The notes beneath the pieces are model-generated. The model saw nothing but the letters and a program-made list of their open reading frames with translations. It was not told the origin of the DNA and did no database searches. Positions 35,246 through 46,000 of a DNA stretch of 64,000 bases are shown one piece after another (position 1 is the first letter of the stretch; every line of letters starts with the position of its first letter). The DNA is from Pyrrhoderma lamaoense (lineage: Eukaryota; Basidiomycota; Agaricomycetes; Hymenochaetales; Hymenochaetaceae), in assembly GCA_002794735.1 (NCBI GenBank), contig NBAZ01000001.1, positions 124,001 to 188,000 on the forward strand. The letters run 5' to 3'. The position numbers and the translations under genes were made by a program.

Positions 35246-36994
35246 ATGGTTGCCCAGCGGATGCCAGCACTATGTCGTGTTCTTACCCGACACCCTCGTA
35301 TTGTCCGACACATCCACCGTTCGTCCGTATGGGCAGCTCGGACGACTTTGCAACCATTCAAGCTTGCCGACATTGGCGAAGGTATAACTGAATGCGAAGT
35401 TATCAAGTGGTGAGTCAAGCTTGGTATCTCTACCAGGTGCTATATTGATAGATTACATGTTGTCTATAGGAGTGTGAAGCCATCGAGCGTTGTACAAGCG
35501 TTTGATCCATTATGCGAAGTACAGAGTGACAAGGCGAGTGTTGAGATTACGAGTCCATTTGAAGGGGTGGTCAAGGAAATCATAGTCCAAGAGGGAGAGG
35601 TAGCCAAAGTAGGAGAAAACCTATGTATCATTGAGGTGGAAGATGAAAGTTCCATGTCCGAACAACTAGAAGCGCAGTCCGCCCTTGAATCCAAAGTAAC
35701 TACTCAAGCAAAACCTATGGATAATGTTATTCAAACAACGGTATCTGCTATGAAGACCCAAAACACGACATCCAATCTTCATCCTTTAGATCCTCGAACG
35801 GAAACCCAACGTACTCCAAATCCAGCATCCGAAGCATTAGCTCTTCCCTCCGTTCGTCACTTTGCAAGTAAGAATGGTGTGGATATCTCTAGCATAGCAC
35901 CTGGATCTGGAAAGGGGGGTAGAGTCGAAAAGAGAGATGTGGAGAACTACTTGTCTCGATCGCAGGGTACTATCTCAACAGGTACTCAAATATCTAGTAT
36001 ATCAAATTTAGAAAGTGATGTCGTTGTGGAACTCGGCAGAACTAGACATGCTATGTGGAAAGCGATGGTCAAAGTAAGCACTTGATCTTGCAAATCTCAG
36101 AATCGAGTAACTAATAATAAACTCTAATATAGAGTCTCGAAGTTCCGCATTTTGGGTACGTCAGACCTCATCTCACGTTCTAACGTCATTTAACCTTGAC
36201 TTATTACTTATAACAGCTATTCAACATATATCGACCTTACAGAGCTACACAACTTGCTACCTCATCTCAACTCACATATACCCACTCATTACTTACAGGA
36301 TCCACCTCCATCAAAACAACTAGCAGTAAACCCCTCCGCAATCCATCCCGTTCCTCCACCTCCAGACATCCCTTCCACTGCGAAATACGCCCGGCTAACC
36401 TACCTACCTTTCATCCTAAAGACATTATCACGAGCAATGCAAGAATGGCCTCTCTTCCGCTCTTCCATCACTCCTTTACCCTCATCCTCAGACCCCATAC
36501 TATCATCATCCCCATCTTCGTCACCACCAAAACCAACACTTACAATTCGACCACACTCAGACATTAGCATAGCACTCTCCACTCCCTCAGGGCTCTACAC
36601 ACCAACCCTCCAACGCTGCAACACCAAAACGATATACTCACTCGCCTCCCGATTGTCCCATCTTTCCTCCCTAGGCCGCCGTACACCCTGTGGACTAGGC
36701 CCTTCCGAGCTTCCACGTTCAGGTGGGACTTTGACAGTCTCCAACGTAGGTGCTATCGGTGCAGGAGAATGGGCCCATCCTGTACTCGTACCAGGAGGTG
36801 GAGTCGCCATCGTCGCCATCGGACGTGCGAAGTGGGTGTTAGACGAAGAGAAGGGTGGGGAGAGACGACTTAAGGTCGGTGCCAGCTGGAGTGCAGATCA
36901 TAGAGTCGTCGAAGGTGCCGAACTTGCTGCGTTTGTGGAGTGTTGGAGGAGTTACATCGAGAACCCCGTAAGGTTACTCGCCGATAGTGTATAA
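35246..36994 (+). CDS. DBT: Branched-chain 2-oxoacid dehydrogenase E2 (lipoamide acyltransferase)
   Basis: E2 core of the mitochondrial branched-chain 2-oxoacid dehydrogenase complex (Val, Leu, Ile breakdown). Exons 35246-35409, 35470-36073, 36133-36155 and 36217-36994 sum to 523 codons. Arg-rich, acid-free N-terminus fits a mitochondrial presequence. Domains in order: lipoyl domain with FKLADIGEGITECEV and the lipoylated Lys in QSDKASVEI; a linker; a peripheral-subunit-binding domain (LPSVRHFASKNGVDISSI..GKGGRVEKRDVENYL, given in parts); and the acyltransferase domain with TLTVSNVGAIGAGEW and SADHRVVEGAE. The lipoyl motif separates it from the pyruvate and 2-oxoglutarate E2s. In the catalytic HxxxDG motif the Asp is Glu here (HRVVEG). 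Its lipoate would be made through LIP2 at 21.3 kb. Confidence 0.93.
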
Positions 36995-37294
36995 TACCAT
37001 ATTCCCCCATCTTCCTTTTTCTTTACAGCTTTATATAATAAGGAACTTCAACTTTTTGATATCGTCACGAACTATAACAATGTATCATAGAATCTCAAAC
37101 AAACAAACAAATTCTTAGCAGCAACCTACAGGAATTTGCTTATGTTTATATGTATTAGTAAAAGCGTCAATTGTTCACTACGCATTTGTACATATAGGGG
37201 AAACTAAATTACAATAATCAATAACATGGTCATAGGAGGTGGCCTTCCCAGAGGTGGGGAGATACAAGAAATACTATAGTTTATCAGCCTTTAG
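36995..37294. other. Intergenic between convergent genes
   Basis: 3' ends of the E2 gene and the convergent RSC1/2-like gene. No other feature seen. Confidence 0.5.
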
Positions 37295-40122
37295 TTACAG
37301 AGAGGCAATTGTCCCATCTGCTAGAGCCTTTTTCAATAGTTCATCTAGCTGTTGACTCATCGGTAACGGTGCCTTATCAATACCCCTTCGACGTTTCGAC
37401 TCAACATCATCGAATACCGTCTCGTCGACTCTTCCTGTCTCTCGTTTACGCTTCATGGCAAGGAAGTGGAGATATTCTAAGCTATACTTTGGCACCATCG
37501 AACCTGGCCTAGGTGCATCCACAGGAGGACCCGAAAACCATAGTACTTGGTTCGTCTCTGGATCTCGGTCGAAGTGACGAGCTAAAGAAAGAAGAAAGTA
37601 AGGAAGACCAGGTTAATTTGCCCAGTAAAGTGGCCAGTAAACAATGTTGACGTACCCGTCTCGGCTGGAAGTCTCTCCGTGAATGAGTGGGATAATACGG
37701 ACATACCACCTGCGGCTGCCAGCATGGTCCTCTCTTGTACGTTCACCGCAGAAGCTACCTGAGTACTTAGGGGGACAGATGACGGAGTCGAAATTTGTGC
37801 TTGCAGTGTCGCTGAAGTATAAGATGAATGGGTAAATGGAGATACCTGAGTTTTACCATATGAAGCGGAGGCTTGAGTTTGTACCGCAGTAGAAGAAGCA
37901 CTCGGGCCAGGAGCAAGTCGACTTGGTCCAGGTCCTGATGCGGCAACGACTGCGCCTGGTCTCCTACTTCTCTTCCTACCCGTCCCACCACCTTCAATCT
38001 TCTCGCCATCAGCGCGTTCAACAGCCTCACCAATCCCACCAGGTAATCTACCTCCCCTACGGCCTTTCACGCTTAAAGGTGGTAAGAAGGGACTTCCCAA
38101 GCGCCTGGGTGCTACAGCCCTCTCAAACTCATAAATGTGCATCCAGTCCGGTTTTTTACGAACTTCCTCCGGGACACAACTCGCCCAATTCTTGATTCTC
38201 ACGAAAACACGCTCTCGATCATTATATCTGCTATCGCAAACATACAAGGGCCATCCGGGACTCCAGAATGGCTGACGAGGTCGCCCGCGTAAGTGACGAG
38301 CAGTGAACTGAACTGCGATTTTCTCAATAATGTCCTCAAGAGGATGATCCGCAAAATGCCCAGTCTTGAACACCTCCCATTCCCAGAACTCTCTATTCGC
38401 TGGGTGGTACGTTTGTTCTGGACGGTAGTACCAGCAAGCTGTGATACCCGGTCTACCCGCCTTGGATGGTTCGTCACTTATCCAGCACTTGAACACTTGG
38501 GCGACTATTGGTCTATTAGGGTCATCCGGATTTGCAAGATGCACCCAGTCTGCAAGTCGAATAGACCATCCCTTGTAGTTCACTTCATCCACAAAGTGAC
38601 GATCTTTGGAAGATATCCTGAAAGTCGTTACACCTGATACTAAATCTACATCGCTAGCAGCAGACCCATGCACGGGGCGTGCGGTCCCTGGTCCAGCTCG
38701 GATGGATGAGAAATTTGTATTGGAGGTATAAGGAGGCCCCTGAGGAGGATTTGAAGATGTGAGAGCCTGATATAAACGCTAACAATTGTTGTATCCAGTG
38801 GTCAAACCATTGCCTTTTTAGGTCTTAAATCATAAGTGGCTCACCTGAAGCAAAAGGATATCGCCATATTGATCGGTACCAATCTCGTACCATCGTCTAC
38901 CTTTTTCAAAAAGTCGAATCATATCTAGATCAAACTCCTTAGCAGAACCATACTCATCCTCTCGTAGTTTTGTCTATATGACTGGTTATTAGTGGTTTTC
39001 TGATATATGAGACATAATAACGTACTTCAATGAGCTTGAGTGATAATGGAAACTACTCATATGTTAGTATCATGTTACCTCTCTTTGACGGATACGTACA
39101 TTAAATGATGTGTTTCTGGCTACAACATCTTCCGATATAGCATCTAATGATGCCGCAATACGAGTATTGCTCACTATATCCTTATAAGTCTTGATTGAAT
39201 GTAGGATGTTCATGCATCTATCCATATTAGCACCCTCTATCCACCCATGTTCCCCATATCCCCCCAACGCGGCAACCCTCGCTCCAATTGCCAGACAATA
39301 TTATCACTTTCAGCGTCCCTATAAACAGAGGACACAGGACCAGCATATCCATAGTTCCCAGTCTCTCCTTCATTTTCTGACTGACCACCATCTCCTTCAA
39401 CGTCAACGTCCATGTCCTGAGACTGGTTAACGGAAGCTGAAGGCGGAACAGGTGTTTGAGGAGTAACCACGACCGATGATTTTGCTGTTTTACTTGTTGC
39501 TGGTGTTCGTAGTGCGTGAGATTGTGCCTGAGCCCTAGGCGTTTGAGGCTGTTGTTCTGAGTTCTTGGAGGTCTTCTGAGATGATGCTGTTTGTGTACTA
39601 GAACTAGACATGACGAGAATTGTGTGTTTCTTCCACTCTGCTTCTAGCAACGACTATTATAATACTATCAGCGATGATTTCACGATTTAGCTATAGTTTA
39701 GCTCCTGACCTTCAACGTAGACGCGTCCTTAGCTATCTGGCTTCCCTCTTCGTTATAGTACAGAGCATTCGAAAAAACAAGGTTCAAATCAGAAAGAACC
39801 TCAGAGATGGAGCTGTAACCGTTTTTGTCAGATCTTCCTAGCTTAAACTTGATTCCATCTAGACATCGAGGGTCTGAGATGACCTAGATACAATGCAGAA
39901 AATGTTATGCTTCCAATGAATATCACAAGGATAAGGGCGAAAATATGCACGCGCCTCGTAGTATTCTGACCACGCATCCCTGTCTGGCAGCTCAAGAAAC
40001 ATTTCAGCTAATTTGCGTTTGCTTCGGTTTCCAGAAGTCGCATTTGTAAGCGCATTGATAACTTCCTCTACTGCCTTTTTCTGATATTCGCTAAGAACCA
40101 TTTTCGTTTTTATTCTGGGCAC
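37295..40122 (-). CDS. RSC1: RSC1/RSC2-like chromatin remodelling subunit (two bromodomains + BAH), one-base break
   Basis: Subunit of the RSC (SWI/SNF-type) remodelling complex that reads acetyl-lysine. Exons on the minus strand: 39955-40122, 39710-39883, 39100-39653, 39026-39052, 38845-38973, 37656-38778 and 37295-37581; with one added base they sum to 821 codons. Bromodomain 1: RKLAEMFLELPDRDAWSEYYE, then VISDPRCLDGIKFKL and ALYYNEEGSQIAKDASTLK. Bromodomain 2: DRCMNILHSIKTYKD, FPLSLKLIE (27-nt exon), EFDLDMIRLFEKGRRWYE and LLLQRLYQALTSSNPP. BAH: WSIRLADWVHLANPDDPNRP.., VFKCWISDE and WYYRPEQTYHPANREFWEWE. At 39260-39265 the C run (G run in the gene) is one short: GLPRWG is followed one frame over by GYGEHGWIEGANMDRCM. 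The first intron appears to begin GC instead of GT. Confidence 0.9.
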
Positions 40123-41233
40123 TGAGGGTGGCCCTTAAGCTTATACTCGCCTTTTGGAGGGATTTGTGTGACAATTGAACACCGTGACATAACAATTTGC
40201 TGGTTTATCTACCTGAAATGGAATACCGTGACATTTATGTAATGTATGGGAATCTAATTTAGTCCAGAATTACATGTATGTATAGTCAGCGTTGGTTCAT
40301 TGAAAGAAGAAGAATCAGTTCATTCACCACGAATGCAAATTTGTGTTGTAGGGACACCCTATACTACAGGGGCTGTCCTGATATTGAGTACTAACCCAAA
40401 TGACATATAGGTAACAAATAATCAGGCACTCTAAGAGAACAAAGCTTATTCAAGAATTCCTTAACGATATAGAGAACACTAATCGTTAAATTCAGTGTTA
40501 TCTCAGTACGATCATACTTCTCCCAGAGGGTAGGATAACTATCTATCTTAGACGTTGCTAGACATCCGGCAGATAACTCAAAGTAGCCAAGTGTAAAAGC
40601 TGGTGAATCGATGTCCGTCATCAGACACAAACACTTCATCAGATGCGAATTGAAATGAATCGACAACAAAACAACCACATATCTTCATACGATTTGAATA
40701 GGCCACTCGGAGGTTGAAAAAGGCAACACATTTCCACTGAATCAAAAGCTTTGCAGAGGTACGGACAACCGGTAGACAGAACTCTATCTTAGTCCAGTGA
40801 AGCTGACACTTGACGAAGAAGACATTGCAGTCTAGTTTTGCGTTTGAAGTTAAGGATTTCGATAACCTGAAGAGATACAGTAATTACATGTACGGGAAGA
40901 AGTCAGTATAACGTATTTCTGGTATTATGCATCATTTCATGTGCCTTAATCGGTAGCAAGATGCACAGATGGGTATATCTCTGGTTCACATTCTCCAGAT
41001 GAAACCAAGTAATTCATCATTACATGTAATAACCAAAAAAATAATGAATATCACATTGCAGTCTAAGTCAAAGTGTTTCCTAATGTGTCTGAAGCCCCAG
41101 ACTTCGGGCACGGGTTTTCAATTATACCGAGAACCGGATCCTCGTCTCATGAATCTTATGATATGACGGTTAAATAGCTAGATCCCCCAATCAACTTCAC
41201 AGGCCCCATTTCCCCTTGGAAAGTAGCATCACA
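40123..41233. other. Intergenic, nothing recognised
   Basis: Upstream region shared by the minus-strand RSC1/2-like gene and the plus-strand SDR gene. The reverse frame 40391-40678 and plus frame 40969-41166 have no family likeness or linked exons. Confidence 0.45.
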
Positions 41234-42568
41234 ATGTCTGAACGATTGAAACAAATCTCCGGGCATCTCTCCGCCTCAAATCCAAAAGGTCTTTTAGATG
41301 GCGAAGTCGTCATTGTCACTGGTGAGCTTCAACGTTATGTTCGAAACCATATGTCACTGACGTTATTCAACTGTTGTTTTCAGGTGCAGCTCAGGTCGGT
41401 AAATCTCGTTGAGCAGGATAGCGTTGAATAATATCTGAATTCCTCGTAGGGAATCGGCCGTAGTTGCGCAATTCTCTTTGCAAAGGAGGGGGCCAAGGTT
41501 GTTGTGAGCGAGTACGTGTAGAATATCATATTGGAAGCTCAATGCCCTGATGTCTTGTTAGTCTTGACGAGGGGAAAGCCCAAAAGGTCGTTGAAGAGAT
41601 AAAGGCTGCTGGGGGAGATGCCATCGCTGTTGGTGGGGATGTCAGCGCAGATGACTTCCCTCAAAAAATCCTAAAAGCAACGATCGAGTAGGCCTCCTCT
41701 ATTTGACTCACTATTATTCACATGCTGACTTTTGCATAGCAAATACGGCAAACTAAATCATATCGTTAACAACGGTATGTTCTCTGTTGCTGCTACGGTA
41801 GAAGAACATTAACTGAGTGAGCGGGTAATCGGTGCAGCCGGCTTCACATATGACAAGATGCTACACACCATGCCAGATGATGCCTTTGACGTGATAATGA
41901 AAGTTCACGTGAGGGCACCATTTAGGCTTATTCGTGCGGCAGCTCCTTATTTCCGTGTTAAGGTGAGCAGTATACTCTTCAGGAGCTTTGAAAAAAAACT
42001 CAAAAGAAATTAACATTACGATAATATTCTGTACCAGGGAGGAAACACGGAAAACCGTTCCATTGTTAATGTGTCGTCTGTTGCTGGGTTACATGGCAAT
42101 GTAGGTCAAGCCAACTACTCGGCGGCAAAGTCTGCTGTGGTGGGTATGACAAAGACTATCGCAAAGGAATGGGGTCCTTATGGCGTACGCGCAAATACTG
42201 TTGCATTTGGATTTGTCCAAACAAGGTATGTTCATATAATTATGTATATTTGGAACGATACACTAAGTTGTGTACTATAGACTTACTGCCGCGAAGGAGA
42301 AGGGTGAGAATATCATTATTGATGGAAAACCTGTCGCTTTAGGGATTCCTGGTGGAGCACAACGTGATGCCAACAAGCCTGTTCCAGGTATCCCATTGGG
42401 TCGTGGGGCAACTCCAGAAGAGGCCGCCAACAGTATCTTATTGTAAGTCTTTCAGCTCAGTTTTAGCCTGAGATGTAAACTTATCGGCTATGCAACAGCC
42501 TCATTTCTCCTCTGGCCTCTTATGTCTCTGGGCACTGTCTAGAAGTCACCGGCGGCTCTGGAATCTGA
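41234..42568 (+). CDS. Short-chain dehydrogenase/reductase, FabG-like
   Basis: NAD(P)-dependent oxidoreductase of the classical SDR family, closest in pattern to 3-oxoacyl-ACP reductases. Nine exons: 41234-41321, 41384-41394, 41450-41511, 41562-41687, 41740-41774, 41838-41962, 42038-42225, 42281-42442 and 42499-42568, summing to 289 codons. Rossmann motif VIVTGAAQGIGRSCA spans an 11-nt micro-exon; NNAGFT is the NNAG motif; the catalytic triad is in NVSSVAGLHGNVGQANYSAAKSA (Ser, Tyr, Lys; written here in parts across 20 residues as NVSSVAGLHG and NYSAAKSA). VRANTVAFGFVQT is the cofactor-domain end and EVTGGSGI the C-terminus. No targeting peptide is obvious. The real substrate is unknown. Confidence 0.93.
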
Positions 42569-43018
42569 GTTTAAGGCGTGATTATAGGATCTATCTTTTG
42601 TATTATTGTTATTTTTTTACGGAAGTCATGTATCAAGAATAAAGCGTCGGTCATCAATAGCAATGCTGTGTGCAAATACACAGCTTTGGACAGGATATTC
42701 GATCTGTCAGTGCAGATATTGTAAGTTCAGTTTGATTCAATGATTTAATACCATATAAACAAGAATTGCTATGTAACATTGACTGCTTCCGTGTAATATT
42801 GTACTGGCACTTATTGGTAAGCGCTAAATTGTTAGGCGCCTAAGCAACGCTGGAGTCACTGGATGCGAATTTTCGTGATGCATGTGCCAGGATCAAGATG
42901 CTCTTCTAGTGGCGAAGAAGCAAGCGCTATTTTGAGAAGACTAAACACGAGTTTCCCATTATAAAAGTGTATTCATCTCCCACCCTCGTTCCTCACTCCG
43001 TTCACCATCACCTCAACA
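42569..43018. other. Intergenic; last 94 bp belong to a duplicated 5' block
   Basis: 3' flank of the SDR gene. From 42925 the sequence is almost identical to 44869 onward, including a CATTATAAAAGTG TATA-like promoter element at about 42957 and a CT-rich leader before the ATG at 43019. Confidence 0.6.
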
Positions 43019-43232
43019 ATGTCCACCTCAGCTGAACTTACAATAACACTCATGCTTGATGCCGAAGCTAGAGATGGATGTAGTCTCAAGATTCCATATC
43101 ATGTTTCACAGTCATCAACTACGTCAGCCGGAGCAGACTTTCCACGCTCAGTTTCCGTTAATTTGGCTGGGCTGAACATCACTATTTCACCTATTGGGAA
43201 CTTTATCCTTGGAGACGTCTCAGAAAGCTCAG
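42925..43232 (+). repeat. Duplicated 5' block, copy 1 (pairs with 44869-45176)
   Basis: About 308 bp covering promoter, leader and the first 70 or so codons. It is nearly identical to 44869-45176, then similarity ends sharply at AGAAAGCTCAG in the coding region, beyond which the two proteins share little until the C-terminal domain. Confidence 0.85.
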
Positions 43233-44241
43233 GTTCTAAGACGACATTCGATGCTAGAAGTAGTACTAGCAGAAAATCTAACACATCTAAACCAACTATA
43301 GATGCGGCCGAGCACCATTATGAGGATTATGAGATTAATACAGACTGCTCCTACGAGATTAATTTTTCCTGTGACACGGAGCAAGAGATCACCCAGCTTG
43401 AGTCAATTACTGACTTTGATGAAACCGAGGCGCATAATACATTGGAATATCGCTCTCCAAGTAGTAGCGATGCTCAGATCTTAGCGCGAGAAAGGCTTGA
43501 ATCCATTGCACGAGTAAGTGCTTACATTGTGTTATGTTTGTAAAACTGTCTTAGAGTGCAAACTATGGATAGTTTACAGAGCAACTGAGGTGCATTGACA
43601 GACCGGATCGACCGCCAATGTCTCCGGTAAATCCATTATACGATCTTCTATATGACGGAAGATTAGCTTATATATAATAATAATAACAGATGCAAGGTCC
43701 GAGTAATCAGAAACGGAAAATCGACATGCTGGAAAAGAATCCAGAAGAAAGTGATAGTCGTGCCTCAGGCTCAATCCAACAGAAACAGGCGTCATTGGAT
43801 TCTTCCTCTCTGACCCCTCATGACACGATCCCGCTTTCTGAGACTACAACAAAACAGGCATTGACGAGATATGATATCGCAATGGATGCAGTACTTAAAC
43901 GATTAGAAGATCAAATACAAAATAGAGAGCCCACAAACAAAGCTTTACGTTACTATGTCGCTGTGGTAGGGCGTCGACCTGGGATATATATTGAATAGTA
44001 AGTCAATATTATCTATGTTTGGAATCGTAACTCCTTAGCTGACAACTGTGACTTCACTAGTACTGATTACTGTAACCAAGTCAAACGTGTATCAGGAGGC
44101 AAAGGGAAGAGCTTCAGATCGCGTCCTGATGCAGAAAGATGGTATAAACAGCACCTTGATAAAGGGGCAGTCCGGAGGTTGAGAGTGATTAGTGATCCGA
44201 GCAAAAGAGAACATTTACTCCGAATTTATCTTCTCTGGTAG
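43019..44241 (+). CDS. RNase H1 N-terminal (viroplasmin-type) domain protein 1
   Basis: Likely nucleic-acid-binding protein; precise role unknown. Exons 43019-43513, 43582-43626, 43690-43997 and 44061-44241 sum to 343 codons. The first exon gives an acidic, Ser/Thr-rich N-terminus (MSTSAELTITLMLDAEARDG..., IPYHVSQSS). The C-terminal part (from about residue 260) is a RNase H1 N-terminal domain: LRYYVAVVGRRPGIYIEY, then CNQVKRVSGGKGKSFRSRPD and AERWY, matching YYAV..GR.PGIY..W..C..QV.G..GA..KSF.....A. In RNase H1 this domain binds RNA/DNA hybrid; no RNase H catalytic domain follows here. A tandem homologue lies downstream. Promoter block shared with that gene suggests co-regulation or recent gene conversion. 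Confidence 0.8.
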
Positions 44242-44962
44242 GATTTTCTTTTCCAAGTAGTTACCACAGAGTCAGTATAAATATCTCATAAGAGGTTTTA
44301 TTTATCATCGTAGCATGTTTATGATGTTACATAAGCGATACAAGCTCTTCCTGAGATCGCTTTAGAAATTCAAATTATGTGTTTTACTACTATAAATCCA
44401 TCTGTGTCCGTGAGACAGGATGGTAAATAAGTCACAAAATGCATATCTGCATAATATTATCTATAATACTCAAAGTGGCGCATCTATATATGCATAGAAC
44501 ACGATAACCCTGATAATAAAATCTAATATATGTATCTAGACGGATGCAAAAATATTGTGGATTGTGTTTTCCTGATATTGGACCCAACACCATCTATCTC
44601 AACACTCGCAATGCAAATAGTGATGTATGTATATAAACATATATTAACCGGCTATTCTCATATGACCTCAGCATAGCATAGAATCCCTCGCAGTAAACTT
44701 GCTATACCAACAACCCAATAAGACACCCATTTCGGAAACCCATTCTGAGGTTGCATATAACGGTGGGCGCTTAGTCGGGTAGACGCCGAAACTACATTCA
44801 TAGCCACTGTGCTTGAACCTTACTGGTACATGTACCAGACTAATATGCCTTGTTAGAAAGGAATCAAACGCTATTTTAAGAAGACTAGACACGAGTTCCC
44901 ATTATAAGAGTGTATTCATCTCCCACCCTCGTTCCTCACTCCTGTTCACCATCACCTTTACA
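44242..44962. other. Intergenic between tandem viroplasmin-domain genes
   Basis: No gene seen apart from the duplicated 5' block that begins at 44869, with a TATA-like CATTATAAGAGTG near 44899. The reverse frame 44668-44892 has no support. Confidence 0.5.
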
Positions 44963-45176
44963 ATGTCCACCTCAGCTGAACTTACGATAACACTCATGCT
45001 TGACGCCGAAGCTAGAGATGGATGCAGCCTCAAGATTCCATATCATGTTTCACAGTCATCAACTACGTCAGCCGGAGCAGACTTTCCACGCTCAGTTTCC
45101 GTTAATCTGGCTGGGCTGAACATCACTATTTCACCTATTGGGAACTTTATCCTTGGAGACGTCTCAGAAAGCTCAG
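44869..45176 (+). repeat. Duplicated 5' block, copy 2 (pairs with 42925-43232)
   Basis: Nearly identical to 42925-43232, with a few substitutions and two compensating one-base indels in the leader. Identity ends at AGAAAGCTCAG, in the same codon context in both genes. Confidence 0.85.
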
Positions 45177-45892
45177 ATTCTAGTGAAAGGATAGGGGTTG
45201 TTGGTATCGTTTCTGGAATCCCCGATAAACCCAGGTCATCTAACGATACAGCCGAGTTCATAGGCCGAGAGATAGATTCAGGTTCCATGGCAGGTTCCTC
45301 CTTTGTTAACAGCGTATTCGATGAGACCATCCTACCCACGGCTATCGGTGACACCGATGACCTAGGGTTTTCGGACATGACAACGAATGATTTCGCCTCT
45401 GATCTCTCACCAATTTCCATGGTATATCTAGAAATCAGCTTTTCATATAAGGCACGATGTAACTTACGTTAACAAAACAATATGTATTCAGGAGCTCGTA
45501 GTAGTCAGCAGGAACCGTCTTCTGTGGAAACCGATGTAGAACAGGATGTCAGTGCGGATGCCGTTAATCGACAGTTGAATCATCAGATTCAGAACAGGGA
45601 ACTTTTGCTAAGAACTCTGCGGTACTTTGTTGTTATTGTGGGATGTAGACCTGGAATATATATCAACGGGTAAGTAAAGTGTACAAGAAATAAATGAAAA
45701 GTCAGTGTTTACAGTATCCTCAGAGAAGATTATATAGAACAGATATATCGTGTCCCAGGTGGGAAAGGAAAAAGTTTCAGGTCATTGTCCGATGCTAAAC
45801 AATGGTACAAACTTCATCTTGATAACGAATCAGTATTGATTCGTGAGAAAAAGCTACCTAGACAAAACAATGTTTTAAACAAGAAACTGTAG
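44963..45892 (+). CDS. RNase H1 N-terminal (viroplasmin-type) domain protein 2
   Basis: Tandem homologue of the preceding gene. Exons 44963-45421, 45509-45669 and 45715-45892 sum to 266 codons; the acceptor at 45508 is chosen because nearer AGs break the frame. The first 70 or so residues are almost identical to protein 1, then a different Asp/Ser-rich middle follows (ERIGVVGIVSGIPDKPRSSN...). The C-terminal domain reads LRYFVVIVGCRPGIYING, EQIYRVPGGKGKSFRSLSDA and KQWYKLHLD. The conserved tryptophan position after PGIY is missing here and is Tyr in protein 1. It lacks the short second exon of protein 1. Likely binds nucleic acid; no catalytic domain. Confidence 0.78.
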
Positions 45893-46000
45893 TGTTCATC
45901 AACATCATGAACATGTATGCATGTATCTCCACCAAATCTATACAGTCCACGAATCTCTAAGATCTATTCTTATATGCAATAATGATGGATATTAAAACAA

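Noticed and set aside
40391..40678. Reverse-strand frame of 95 codons
   Set aside because: No family motifs, no linked exons, low-quality codon pattern.
43019..45892. Endogenous caulimovirus-like remnant because of the viroplasmin-type domain
   Set aside because: The domain is widespread in cellular RNase H1 and fungal proteins, the genes have normal introns and promoters, and no other viral gene is near.
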